Assembly: GCA_910592205.1 (NCBI GenBank)
Contig: CAJVPJ010000136.1
Span: 1-41,106, forward strand
Direction of reading: 5' to 3'
Length of the DNA: 41,106 nt
Source: Paraglomus occultum
Lineage: Eukaryota; Glomeromycota; Glomeromycetes; Paraglomerales; Paraglomeraceae
Shown here one piece after another: positions 8,781 through 19,466 of this stretch. A program made the position numbers and the translations under genes. The notes under the pieces were generated by a model. It was not told the origin of the DNA. It made no database searches and saw only the letters and a list, made by a program, of their open reading frames with translations. Position 1 is the stretch's first letter. Every line of letters starts with the position of its first letter.

Positions 8781-11700
8781 TTCCTCAAATCTCGTTATTA
8801 CGTGAATGTTTTTTAAATGCTGTCTTATTGAAAGCAGAGTACAAAATATGTGCGGCCTCGGCAAACGCAGCAAGACAGCACCAACCTCGATAACCACCAC
8901 AGCGCGGGTTTCCTTCTTAACGACAAAACTCGGAAACTGCCTACACGCAAGGCTCACCATCAATAAACGGATTGTATTGCTAATTTGATGATAATTTTGA
9001 GCGTATCAGAAAAAGACTCGTAGTAGAGGCTGTGTATATTTGATGTAGTTTTTGCCTTATAAATTCAGAGGCTAATGTGTTACAGATGTGGGTTCACAAA
9101 CCCAATGGTCTATTTTGGGTACAAGCAGTTATGATTTGTTGTTGTAATATATTTAGTCATTTATTAATAAACTATTAGGTCTTATTACTTTAAAGAAATT
9201 AAGTATGCTAATATCATAAATTAGAGATTATTACTTGTACGTTAACGAAGCATATTTCTAATACTTATTCTTAATAGGCGAGGAATAAATGCGCCTTTTT
9301 TTTTTCACGCAAAGCCCACGAGAACGTGCTCGCATCAATATAAATCAGCACCAAAGACAACTTTCGGGGAAAATGTATGTTACATATCTGTCAGTAGTAT
9401 ATGACCATTTACCGTAATGAAATGCGCATATTCTTATGCTCCCGAACGTTTCTGCACTAGTTCGAACGACTGTCGCCCACTTTGGCAAATCTCCTCTCAA
9501 AGTTGATAAACAGTATGGCATAGTTTCATATTAACAAGCCTTTCGCTATAACTGACGCTCGCCAGGCGTCTTTGGGATTCTTTGTGCAAGTTACAAAAGA
9601 CAAAAAAATCACATAACGTAATAGTAAGTCTGCATCGGAATCGTATAAACCGCGTAAACACTTGTACGATCGTTCGCACGACTCGGGAACTAGATCCACG
9701 CGCACTATTCTTGTAAGATTAACCATAGTTTTTAGTAATCCCGATATTAAAATCATGAAAGCGCTATACGTTTAGCATCCCTTTATTCCTCAATAAAGTT
9801 TGGTTAAATAAACCTTTAATTTGAGCAAGCGGAGGATGGCGAGGTTTTTTGTTGATCACAAAAAAGCTGTTTGCACATGACCAAAAATTCATGAGAACAG
9901 GAAACCGCAAAATAGCAAAGAAATTTTTATTTTTTTTTCTCGAGCTATCGAGAATTGGATTCTCGAACCTGACTGTGGGTGGGAGCGCGTGCGTAAGGTA
10001 ACGTCACTTGTTTTCTTGCTCCTGATTCCCAAGCCACTGGTAATGTCATATGTTTCACTTTGACATTTTATATATATTCCTTACGCCTTATCAAAAATCG
10101 GCTGATGTATTATGGATCACCAGTCCAGTCGTTGTCTCTCCTTTTTTTCCCACCAGATTAACGGCCAATGCCTGAACTGACTCATAGCCGATCACACTTA
10201 TTTGTCACACGGATTAAGAAGTACATTTTGAGTTAGACTAAAATATATCTACATTAGTAAAAATTATGAACGGGTAAATAGGAATGAAACTTAACTTTTG
10301 AAGACATCAATACGGCCGAACATTTTGCAGACCATGCCTAATATGAGTGTTATTATTACATCAAATGCGTAATTGTGCATTATCAACTTGCGGTATTTTG
10401 AGCTACAGGTTTTATTACCAAATACATCGATTTTTCTTTTCGGAGGTTTGGATTCCCTCGGTTTATTGCCTTTCGCTCGTCAATGGTATTGTAAAATGGA
10501 ACTATAAATAGAAATTCATGTCGGAAACCGTGCAATGGTCCATATCGATAATTGTAGCATATTTGTAACGGTTTGTCATTCTGTTCGGTGTTGGCCGTTA
10601 TCGCAAACACGGACCGCAAACTATGGAAATCGTACTAGATAAGAACAAACATTTGAAAATACCAAAGAGTATGAAAAAAATATAGGTGTCATTAATAGGT
10701 TTTTACAGAATTAACATTGTACAACCATAAGCAATATTTTCGCATGTTTTTTAAATTCGACATTTTTTTCAAACCCGATGTTCGTATTCACAATGTCTAC
10801 AACATACTTTGTAACAGATCGGCTTGTACAATTTTGGTCAAGTAATTTAGCACAATTCTATTTTTATAATCTTTCTTCAAACAATTGTAGCCTTTAATTC
10901 TAACAGTATTTTTGTGAGATTTGTTCCAATACTTTGCTTAAGCCGACCTCTCACTCTAACTGCTTTTTGTATATTAATTTATCTACCTATCTACGTATTG
11001 GTAACGTTATTCGATTTCTTTTTTCATCTTGCCATTTTTGTTTTAATAGTATGCGCGTTTACCAAAAACGTTTAATCGCTGCTCAGCCTTTAACTTTTTA
11101 GTAAAAATTTGGATTGCCGAACATCTTGCAAAACAAAGCTTATTATTATTTGCAAACAAGACAATGTACTGTATATTTAAAAAAAATCCCAATGTTGACG
11201 TCTCGATCTGACGTATTGCTAATAACCTAAACATATGGAAAAATTTTGTTGTCTGTAAACGCGATAAAACGTTACGCTTTCTAAATTTGCGGTAAACGTA
11301 TTCCATAATTTGAGCCAATGTTTTGACCGAATTTACACAAAAGAGACAGTAGATAATAATTTATTTATGCTATGTAGATGTAATAACTTTTCAGAAAAAA
11401 AAAGATACCTTTTACTTTATTACGGTTGCATAACCATGTGAGCTGTAAATTTATATTCCAGACTTCACTGTTTATTCACGAGGTATTTGCACGTGTGTTG
11501 TAATTGCACGATAAATTGAGAGTAGAGTTGCGAAAAGTCTAACCGCCATGTGTCAATAAACTCACGCGGGCGGTAGAACCCTTGAGAAAGAAAAACGAGC
11601 GAATTTTGCGGAAGCGACAATCATTGGATACAATCTTCAGTTGCAATCATTTGATGAATACACTTTTTGTGATCTGAAATAAGCAATACCCGGAAAGATG

Positions 11701-13594
11701 ATCATCTTTGGCATCTGTGAAGATAGGCTTTGGCCGATTTAGAAAAATATCACTCAGAATAAATTAGCCATCGACAGAACAATTGTTTGGATGCGCTCTG
11801 GAATTGTAAATATTAGATGCTACGATCGATAAGTTGATATCATATTGGTGAGCGCGCATTACTTTTTTTTCCCCTACATGTGGATCTCACTTATAATACA
11901 ATATTAGGCTGCATTTTTATCTGCAACGAAGGATGGTATAGATCAGCTGGGATTATAAGCGTTTGCACTTTCAAGATTAACGGTTTGAAGACTGGCAACG
12001 ACCTTGCAATAATTATCGCTCAAATCATAGATTGTTCGTGATACGCGAACGGTTCTTTTATTGTCGAATTGTTTAATACATGTTTATTTCAAAAATAGCA
12101 TTATTCCTACACGTAGCGCAGTTGTTGCTTTGCAGCACCTGATCAACATCCAGCTAAAAAAGGGGAAGGGTGAAACGGGCGATGGGCGATGGGCGGGGGG
12201 AAAAAAGTACATCATTAATGACATCTTTTCTTTTGAATTTCAAAAAGGAGTAAGAGTACAAGTGAGAAATTGATGGAGATTGTGAAAAAACAACCGATCA
12301 ATGAAAACCAATCAACGTTCTTGAGAATTAACAGAACAACTAATGAATTGCCTTTATTACATCCATTCATGGCAAATTAGTGACGTTGTCTTATCAATTA
12401 TACATATTTGTGGAGTTTTTCCGTATTTGAACTTTGATGCGTGAGTAAAAAAATAAAAGACCGCTTTGGGGAGAGGGGGCAGAGTGGGGATCTGATAATC
12501 ATTGATAAAATGTGCAGATGGGGGGTTGATTGGAATGATGGAAATCGGTAACACGTATTGTATAAGTATAAATAGATGATAAAATGTGTATTTGTGTAAC
12601 GTGTTACGGGCTGATTAAAATGTGATATAGAATTCGGAAATGACGGAATGGGTGAATATCACTTAGCGCACAACATATTTTATTATTGATGTTATTTGGT
12701 TTGTATTCGTCAATTGCATATGCATGTTTATCTGGAATGATCAATACATTCGTTCTTTTTTTTTCTATTTAATAATGATAACTCAAATTGAGATGCGTGA
12801 CTCAATAAGGCATATCTATATTCTGCGATGGGTTTGAGTAACCTGCTGTGCGTTATCTGTTCCAAGGTAGGCGACTAATCATTCCTAATATATGCAATAT
12901 TGTATAAATGTTCCTGATACAAGTAACTTAAAGAGTTGATCAGATGATCGCTGGCCGTTGCCAGTGTATACACATACTGTAGAACCACTTGACTAATAAT
13001 AATGCGTGCATACATGCAAAAATAGTCTTGCTGGGTCTGCATCCATACCCGTCGTAATAATAACCCAACGCTCGCTATTGTCACGGGTTACTTTTTAGTT
13101 TCACACATTATATAAGCCGCAGCATATTTATTTTTCTTTATTCTTACTTTCTTTTTTTTTTTTCATAGACATGTGCATATATCGATTGCCATGTGCATGT
13201 GCTCGTATATGGAGAACGGAGCTATAATAACATAATATGACTTTTTTGCATTCAATGTGAGTTACATTGTTATTAGAACAACAGAATAAGGGAGACATCG
13301 AAAATCGTTATTTTATTGAGGTCATGTGCTACAGTATCGTTATTATCACATAATTTATATTGTCTGTATTTATTTATTTGGCATTTCCTATATTTAATCA
13401 TATCGATGTCACGTCAATTTCAACGATCAAGATAAGTCTCAACCAATCAAAACTATGTAAATAAACAATTAATAACATAAATAACAAGTCGTACGAAATA
13501 GATTATACATTAAACATACAATTTAGAATACACCAATATAAATTATTACATGTGCCATATATAAATACCTTAAAAATCAGAGTTATCGTTATCA
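8781..13594. other. Long gene-poor interval upstream of the kinase gene
   Basis: About 4.8 kb of AT-rich sequence. Three modest minus-strand frames stand out: 8800-8960 (could be an upstream exon of the unidentified gene), 9526-9756 (listed separately) and 10383-10619 (78 codons, from ITANTEQNDKPLQICYNYRY to a stop). None matches a family I know. Purine- and G-rich runs occur near 12158-12208 and 12465-12530. T-tracts are frequent (9296-9305, 12758-12766, 13151-13163). No tRNA, repeat array or transposon end was found. Confidence 0.4.
9526..9756 (-). CDS. Uncharacterised small ORF, 76 aa (candidate)
   Basis: An ATG-initiated minus-strand frame of 76 codons. It contains MVNLTRIVRVDLVPESCERS and then LLLRYVIFLSFVTCTKNPKD, a hydrophobic stretch that could be a membrane segment or buried helix. 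Composition is more protein-like than neighbouring frames and the local GC is slightly higher. There is no family resemblance, no obvious splice partner and no known neighbour on this strand. It may be an exon of a larger gene or chance. Confidence 0.25.
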   Translation of the reverse strand: MILISGLLKTMVNLTRIVRVDLVPESCERSYKCLRGLYDSDADLLLRYVIFLSFVTCTKNPKDAWRASVIAKGLLI

Positions 13595-13769
13595 GTGCAG
13601 GCGATTTTTTTTCCTCAACTTTTTCCCTTTGGTGTTAGTCAAATAAAAACTACAAACAAAAAACCTTCTCTAGCATTTCCTCAGCCAAGGAAACACATAA
13701 TTAGTCTTTTGATAGGACGTCCAATACCAGAATTCAGTAAAATACCCGAAAAACACCTCTACAAAAGAG

Positions 13770-13778
13770 TATATATAA
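13770..13778 (+). promoter_or_regulatory. TATA box of the kinase gene
   Basis: TATATATAA lies 174 bp upstream of the kinase ATG, within AAAAGAGTATATATAAGCAT. A start site about 30 bp downstream (near 13800-13810) would give a leader of roughly 145 nt. Confidence 0.5.
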
Positions 13779-13809
13779 GCATACACTCACCTAATTCGTT
13801 TTCTTTTAG

Positions 13810-13951
13810 TAAGCAGAAGCAAGCAAGCGACAAGCAACAACTGACAAGCAACAACCATAACAACAATAACAACAATAACAACAAAGGAAACAACTGTACA
13901 TATTCAAACAATACATAATATATCTCGACTAGCCAACCACTAAATATTGTT
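13810..13951 (+). promoter_or_regulatory. CAA/AAC-rich 5' leader of the kinase gene
   Basis: The presumed leader is almost free of G after about 13845 and consists largely of CAA, AAC and AAT units. Such sequence is expected to be unstructured, which usually favours scanning and efficient initiation. It is in the same frame as the kinase and only one TAA (13916-13918) plus 11 sense codons separate the long upstream open frame from the kinase ATG. That frame has no ATG, so it is not a uORF by the normal rule. Confidence 0.35.
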
Positions 13952-16213
13952 ATGAGTCTTTGGCAACAAAATTACTCTCGGTTTAGCACTTCGTACCTAC
14001 CGGGACGGCACCACCACGACTTGGACATACTAAACAACTCTTCGCTTAATTTTGCTCGTCCTGAATCTCCGCTCGCTTCTCATACCGCTCAGACTGCTGT
14101 CGCCAGAAAAGAGCTTAGAGAACAACCAAGACTAAAAATTGATACCAACATATACAATGCCTCGCCCTCACAATACGTGCGTCGATGGCACCATAACGGA
14201 AACAAGATTATCAACAACAACAAGAATAACAGCAACAACAACGGTAACAACAAGGGCAATAACAGTAACAACAAGGGCAACAGAAATGATGGAAATTCAG
14301 GAGTAAAACCAACCAGTTTTGATAAAGACCCTTCACAAGCTGTTGGCATACTTAATCCTAGTGCTGTCCATACCCCTCCCAATTGTGAACCAAAAGCATG
14401 GTGGCCGCAACAGCAGTCACAAGAACACAAGGTGTGCCATTTACAAGAAGACGATTTAACACGCGCTCATATCAAACGTCACAAAATATCCCACGCACTA
14501 TTGGATAAATACAAGGGAGAACAATTGAAACCGGGTGTCCATGCCGTGAGGTTTGCAATTGACATGCCGACTGACGAGTCGATACAATCCTCTAATTCAT
14601 ATGCAACATCGCCACAAGACATCGAGTCTAATCGTCAAATGCAATCGCAAGAATTACGCATAAACAACTCTCCGTTTATAAGACGCGCATCAGCGACCGA
14701 GCAAGGGTCTTATGCCTATTTCTCGGCTCCTGCAAATACCAATCCCCTCTTATCCGTCACTTTCCATAATCCAGCCGATGATAATAGACATGCATTGAGA
14801 GGTGCGCTTAATGGCGAAGGTTTTAATGAAATAGGCATGAGTAGCGATAAACAAGCAGCTGGAAACATGTGTTCTAGCAGCAACATGATGAATGCGACTC
14901 CATCTCTTTCCCCATGCTCTTCCACATCCTCTCTAAACTCTACAGGTGCTCTGACACCGGCAACCGCCATGATGGACAAATCTCATGACGCCTACTCCGA
15001 ATCCCCGTACCAAGATTCTCTATACTCTAGCTCACCTTCAAACATTTCCTCTCGATCATCTCCATTCCTTACGACATCGTATCTCCCACAGGGCTTTCAA
15101 ACTAACCCGTTTACCGAAAACGCGACAAATACAAACGCGACAAATACAAACGCGCTAGCATCGTCCCACTCGTCCGTCAGACCAAAAGCAAAATCAATCA
15201 GCGTCGAAAATCCATCCACGGATCGACGCAGGGCGGTACATCATTCATTCTCTTGCCCCGGCGTTACGCGCGATTCTTATTCGTCTGTCCCATGGTCTCC
15301 GGCTGTCTCTTTCCTGGCCAACTTGGCCGACGCAACGGTCAAGACTCCTCTTCCTGACGACGAAGGACAACAGGTTAGAGAATACATTCTCGGAAAAGTC
15401 ATTGGTCGCGGAGGATTTTCTACCGTTCGAGAGGCATACGACGGAATGGACAAGCTCGCCGTCAAGATTGTGAAAAACAATCCCGAAAATCCAGACAACG
15501 ATCGTATTCAAACACTCTTGGAACGCGAGGTTACAATCTGGCGTGCGTTGGATCATCCGAACGTGGTGAAGATGATATCCGTTGAGGAGACCGATTACGC
15601 TACTTTTGTGTTTGCCGAATACTGTTCGGGAGGTACTTTGTTGAACTACATAAAGTCGTTTGACAATAACAGGCCTGGAATACCCGAATCGATGGCGCAT
15701 GAAATATTCAAACAAATAGCGTCTTCTGTTCGATATTTGCACAAGGACATGAGGTTGGTCCACAAGGACATCAAACTCGACAATATTCTACACTACGGAG
15801 ATGGTATATGGAAGCTAGGCGATTTCGGTTTGACCGAGTTTCAAAATGCGGGTGCCAATGGGTTTAGCAATGTTTCAGATGATAAAAGCGATCCAGCCGG
15901 TGGTTCTTTGGCCTATTGTTCACCTGAACAATTGAGGTCAAAGACCTCTATTCGTGATCCTAAATCGGACATCTGGAGCTTGGGTGTTGTGTTGTATGCG
16001 ATGCTGACAGGTCAGCTTCCGTTTAATGATGCTTTCCAGCCGAGATTGCAATTCAAAATCCTCAACGGTAGATATGACGAGAGTTTACTAGATGATGCGA
16101 ACGTGTCTGAGGATTGTAAAGATTTGTTAAGGAGAATGTTCAAGCCAAAGCCGGAGCAGAGAATCGATATTACCGAGGTGATGAACAGCCGTTGGTACTT
16201 ACGAGCGCATTGA
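13952..16213 (+). CDS. Asn-rich Ser/Thr protein kinase, CAMK/CAMKL type
   Basis: Uninterrupted frame of 753 codons. Residues 1-470 are low-complexity: Asn/Lys/Gly runs at about 85-115, Ser/Thr/Pro-rich stretches at 300-420 and a tandem 15-bp repeat giving ATNTNATNTNA. The kinase domain spans about 478-750: glycine loop GRGGFSTV (485-492), Lys505 in LAVKI, catalytic HKDIKLDN with Asp606 (HRD changed to HKD), DFG at 624-626 and a SPE motif with Glu659. The KSDIWSLGVVLYAMLTGQLP segment is typical of CAMKL kinases such as Snf1/Kin/Hsl relatives. All catalytic residues are present, so it should be active. The substrate is unknown; the disordered N-terminus is the likely regulatory part. Intronless, unlike most genes here. 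I cannot name the orthologue. Confidence 0.9.
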   Translation: MSLWQQNYSRFSTSYLPGRHHHDLDILNNSSLNFARPESPLASHTAQTAVARKELREQPRLKIDTNIYNASPSQYVRRWHHNGNKIINNNKNNSNNNGNNKGNNSNNKGNRNDGNSGVKPTSFDKDPSQAVGILNPSAVHTPPNCEPKAWWPQQQSQEHKVCHLQEDDLTRAHIKRHKISHALLDKYKGEQLKPGVHAVRFAIDMPTDESIQSSNSYATSPQDIESNRQMQSQELRINNSPFIRRASATEQGSYAYFSAPANTNPLLSVTFHNPADDNRHALRGALNGEGFNEIGMSSDKQAAGNMCSSSNMMNATPSLSPCSSTSSLNSTGALTPATAMMDKSHDAYSESPYQDSLYSSSPSNISSRSSPFLTTSYLPQGFQTNPFTENATNTNATNTNALASSHSSVRPKAKSISVENPSTDRRRAVHHSFSCPGVTRDSYSSVPWSPAVSFLANLADATVKTPLPDDEGQQVREYILGKVIGRGGFSTVREAYDGMDKLAVKIVKNNPENPDNDRIQTLLEREVTIWRALDHPNVVKMISVEETDYATFVFAEYCSGGTLLNYIKSFDNNRPGIPESMAHEIFKQIASSVRYLHKDMRLVHKDIKLDNILHYGDGIWKLGDFGLTEFQNAGANGFSNVSDDKSDPAGGSLAYCSPEQLRSKTSIRDPKSDIWSLGVVLYAMLTGQLPFNDAFQPRLQFKILNGRYDESLLDDANVSEDCKDLLRRMFKPKPEQRIDITEVMNSRWYLRAH
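15121..15154 (+). repeat. 15-bp tandem repeat inside the kinase ORF
   Basis: Two exact copies of CGCGACAAATACAAA plus CGCG. Being a multiple of three, it can vary in copy number without breaking the frame. Confidence 0.85.
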
Positions 16214-16264
16214 GATAGAGTTTGGGTTGTCGTCAACCATGGACGGAACAATATACTTTTTCAT

Positions 16265-16290
16265 CCCCCCCCCCCCCCTTTTTTTTTTTT
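16265..16290. repeat. C14-T12 homopolymer junction
   Basis: Fourteen C followed by twelve T, 52 bp after the kinase stop codon. Length is likely to vary and to be error-prone in assembly. Confidence 0.9.
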
Positions 16291-17538
16291 GTTTTTGCAC
16301 CTCTTTATATATTTCTTGTAAATTCTTTTATATATCACCCAAGCATGTCCGGACTATTATTACATATACATATATATATAGTATGAACGATATTATTTTT
16401 GCAACTAGGTGTGTGGACGTGTCTTGTGGTCTTATTATATCTTTTATACTTTTTTTTCTAATAGGAGAGAGAGGATGATGCATTTCCCGTCCTACTCTGT
16501 AATGTTGAGCCCCAATTCGGTCTTTTTACCATTCCCTTCACACTTGTAATTTAACCTACTTTCGTGTATATTTTTCTACCCTTAAACTTTCTCTTCTTAT
16601 TGATATACATTATTATTATATTTTCTTTTTACTTTCTCTTCGCTCTTTCTCTCTCTCTTACCATCTAACTAATATCAAATTATGCTTACGCATTTTAACG
16701 ATTCTTTGTGAGAGCCTAGACAGTTGTGTAATAGTCACAAGAATCCAAATACAAAAAAGTACAAATAAATTTTATGATTTGGAAAAGATCAATGAAAAAA
16801 TAACAGAAAGACCCATCATTGGTCTATTATGAATGATATTTTTGTTCACATTTTTTTGTTGCATTGTAATTCCGTTACACAGCAAAATTTCCAGGGTAAC
16901 TTAATAATAACTAACAGGAACAGTTTGTAATGATTATATAATTTGATTTTTCGTATGTCAGGATTTATGAATTGCATGCCAAGTTTGGTAATTTTACATC
17001 CAAATTTAGGAATTTAGGACTAATTTTTTTTACTGCGGAATAAGATTCTGGATGTTAAAAAATTTAGTTTAGTTTAAACTTTATATTAGGCAATCTTCTT
17101 TTAATAGCCGTCATTAACGCGAGATCTCACGGACAAGTCTCGGCCGGACATTGGTCGAAAATGTCACTATTTGTAATTTTCACAAGGTTTTACTAAAAAT
17201 TCGATAATGTACAATGCTGTGAACCGTTACAATGTCGGTCAGGTGTAATCAACATGTTGTGAAATGCCGAACTTTTTGTGTATGATGCCATTTTGAGGCA
17301 TATGCTCAGGGTTGATACTTTGGAAAGAAAGAACCAACAAAGACCATTAATACCAATATTGTTTGGCATACAATATAGTTTAAGGAGACGGCAAAATATG
17401 TTCCAGAAAATCGTTTATCTTTTCTAAATATATCGTCATGATAACGACGACACAATTGATAACAAGCAAACTAAAGTGAGATTAATTACGTCATAATTTT
17501 TATTCTTTATTCATTAAAATCGATAAGCGTGCCAAGGA

Positions 17539-17551
17539 GGGGGGGGGGGGG
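17539..17551. repeat. G13 homopolymer
   Basis: An uninterrupted run of 13 G in AT-rich surroundings, able in principle to form intermolecular or slipped G-quadruplex structures. Confidence 0.9.
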
Positions 17552-18906
17552 ATAATCTTTTAAAATCGGGCATTCCCAATCCCAAATCGAGTGTACCCGT
17601 AATTACAAGAATATAAGAAAAAAAGGGCACAGAACGGAGAGAGGAGGGTGGGGAGGTTTGTTTTGTTTTGTTAATAATCACTGCGGTTTGCTGTAATTCA
17701 CGGATATAAATTGAATCACAATGTTGTATAATTTACCCGTTTTAAAACAACAAACGCAGCAGTTTCTGCGCATCGATCATCATTACCATTTATATCGGTG
17801 TCAAATGCTAATGGTTCCCATTATAGTAACAAAAACGTCATTATTGTCATGAAAAAGTTGAAGGCGAACGGACAATGGCTGAAACAATTGGCCGGAACGT
17901 GAAAAGGAAACGGTAAAACTTGGGAGAATGTAATGAGCAATTATTATTATTCGGGCTGGCTGATGTGATGTATGCTTGTTTATTATTATACATTAGCACA
18001 GTATTATGAACTGTCATGAGAATGTTAACTATAACTCTTTGTCTCTGTATATCTACTGTACATGATATTTCTTTTAAACGTAAAGTATATACACCACTAC
18101 TTTTATGCATTAAAAAGCTCTCAAACTTTCACGTTGGTTCTGCAACCGTAAAGAGTCACATAAATTTGTCTACATTGGATGTATTTTGATAAGGTAGTAG
18201 TAGTCTTTGTCAATGACTTGTACAGATGTCGATTTAAAGTCAACGTCTCGTTGTGATAATTTTTCTCCAACTTGGCAGTCTTTCGAAAATGTTTACGAAT
18301 ATTACATAAATACGTTAATCGGTGACATAACTCTATATTATTAACAGTTATTGCAATGTTTATCACTCGTTTTTTGCTTATAAAACAATGAGTTATCGGA
18401 TTATACGCTTGAAATGTTCCCGAATTTTATCGCTTTACATAAACGTAATGGTGCAAAACTGCAACACGGCATACTTTTAAATCCAACACAACTCAAGCGT
18501 TCCATTCATCAGTATTGAAGCAAGGTTAAATATTCACGTTTCAAAGGAAATAAATGTTTCTAATAATTGATACAATTAGGCTATGACTAGGCGAGTGATA
18601 TAAAAGTACCATTATTGCTTATGCTTCAGAATCGGGAAGAATACGGTTCGTAAATTCTCATAGCTCTTTATATTTATAGACTATGATTCCAGTAGTTGTC
18701 CACAAATGAAACGAATACAACGTTTAATTCGAGCGTTACGAGTTGAGTTGTCTATCGACGTGAACGATGTTAGTATGTGAATAATGCAGCTTTTTACATG
18801 CTAAAACAAACTGACAAATTAAAATTCATACCCGTCCACATCATTCAAGAATAAAAGAGCGAACCATAAATTTAGTTGATTGCGTATTAGCTCTAACGGC
18901 TAATAA

Positions 18907-19466
18907 TCATTGACCCCCAAATCCAACACTTATAACAACACACATCGATCCTAGCGAAATATTTGATAAGAAAACGATCAATGATACGTATGCAGCAAAA
19001 GATTGCTTCCTAAGTCGTAATTTATCAATGACAGCTTTTTGAGAACGATATCTTACGACAGAGTTCAAATACAGAGTCGACTGTTATTATTGTGTACAGT
19101 CTTTAAATTGGCATCGGCTTTACTATACCTTCGAGATTGCTGTGAGTAAAAGTTCCTCGCGATCTACTATACCTTCAACAGTACCAATTACTATGTCAGA
19201 CTCGGATAAATTCTCTTCAGATTACTTTCAATTTCAGCTTGAGTGCGCAACATGTCATCTTTATGAAAAGCACGTTTAAGTCTCTCCATATAAATAGACG
19301 TTCGCTTTCCTGGGCTTTTGGCCTGGCCTACTACAAAAGCCCATACTTTTACATTTTGACAAGTCTAAAATCTAATATACTGATATACAACTACCTAGGC
19401 AAAAGTATCGGATTCAAAATTTTAACAAATAGTTAATACTGAGTCAGCCAGCCATGATTCCATCAT
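18907..19466 (-). CDS. R-SNARE/longin-like membrane protein, frame interrupted
   Basis: Minus-strand blocks: 19440-19466 (MMESWLADS), 19129-19364 and 18907-19080, with introns 19365-19439 and 19081-19128. Block two gives VKVWAFVVGQAKSPGKRTSI, then an SNARE-like stretch; its first frame ends at a stop (19191-19193) after NLKRIYPSLT, while the next frame runs DIVIGTVEGIVDREELLLTA. The DIV-x-x-x-V-x-x-IVDRE pattern resembles the R-SNARE centre, with the Arg as zero-layer residue. Block three continues YRSQKAVIDKLRLRK and ends in a hydrophobic tail anchor, AAYVSLIVFLSNISLGSMCV. One base is missing between the halves, so this is a pseudogene, a sequencing error or an unrecognised splice (a 35-bp GTAATC...CATAG removal would restore the frame). 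SNARE assignment is tentative and the longin N-terminus is incomplete. Confidence 0.45.

Larger units (their letters stand above)
16214..18906. other. Intergenic, 3' flank of the kinase and AT-rich sequence
   Basis: Immediately after the kinase stop lies a C14-T12 run (16265-16290), then T- and CT-rich sequence typical of a 3' UTR up to about 16680. At 17539-17551 a G13 run occurs. Around 17105-17165 a GC-richer patch (GAGATCTCACGGACAAGTCTCGGCCGG) stands out from its AT-rich surroundings and may be a repeat fragment. Minus-strand frames at 17847-18110 and 18121-18366 (87 and 81 codons) show no family features. Confidence 0.4.

Noticed and set aside
9940-9990. tRNA-like TTCGAGAATCC segment on the minus strand
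   Set aside because: The paired arms do not close into a cloverleaf and there is no anticodon stem; it is a short inverted repeat around CTCGA.
14089-14430. Minus-strand frame with a long Leu run resembling a membrane protein
   Set aside because: It is the reverse of the AAC/AAT Asn codons of the kinase N-terminus.
15245-15763. 172-codon minus-strand frame inside the kinase
   Set aside because: Antisense of the conserved kinase core; no family features and no start context.
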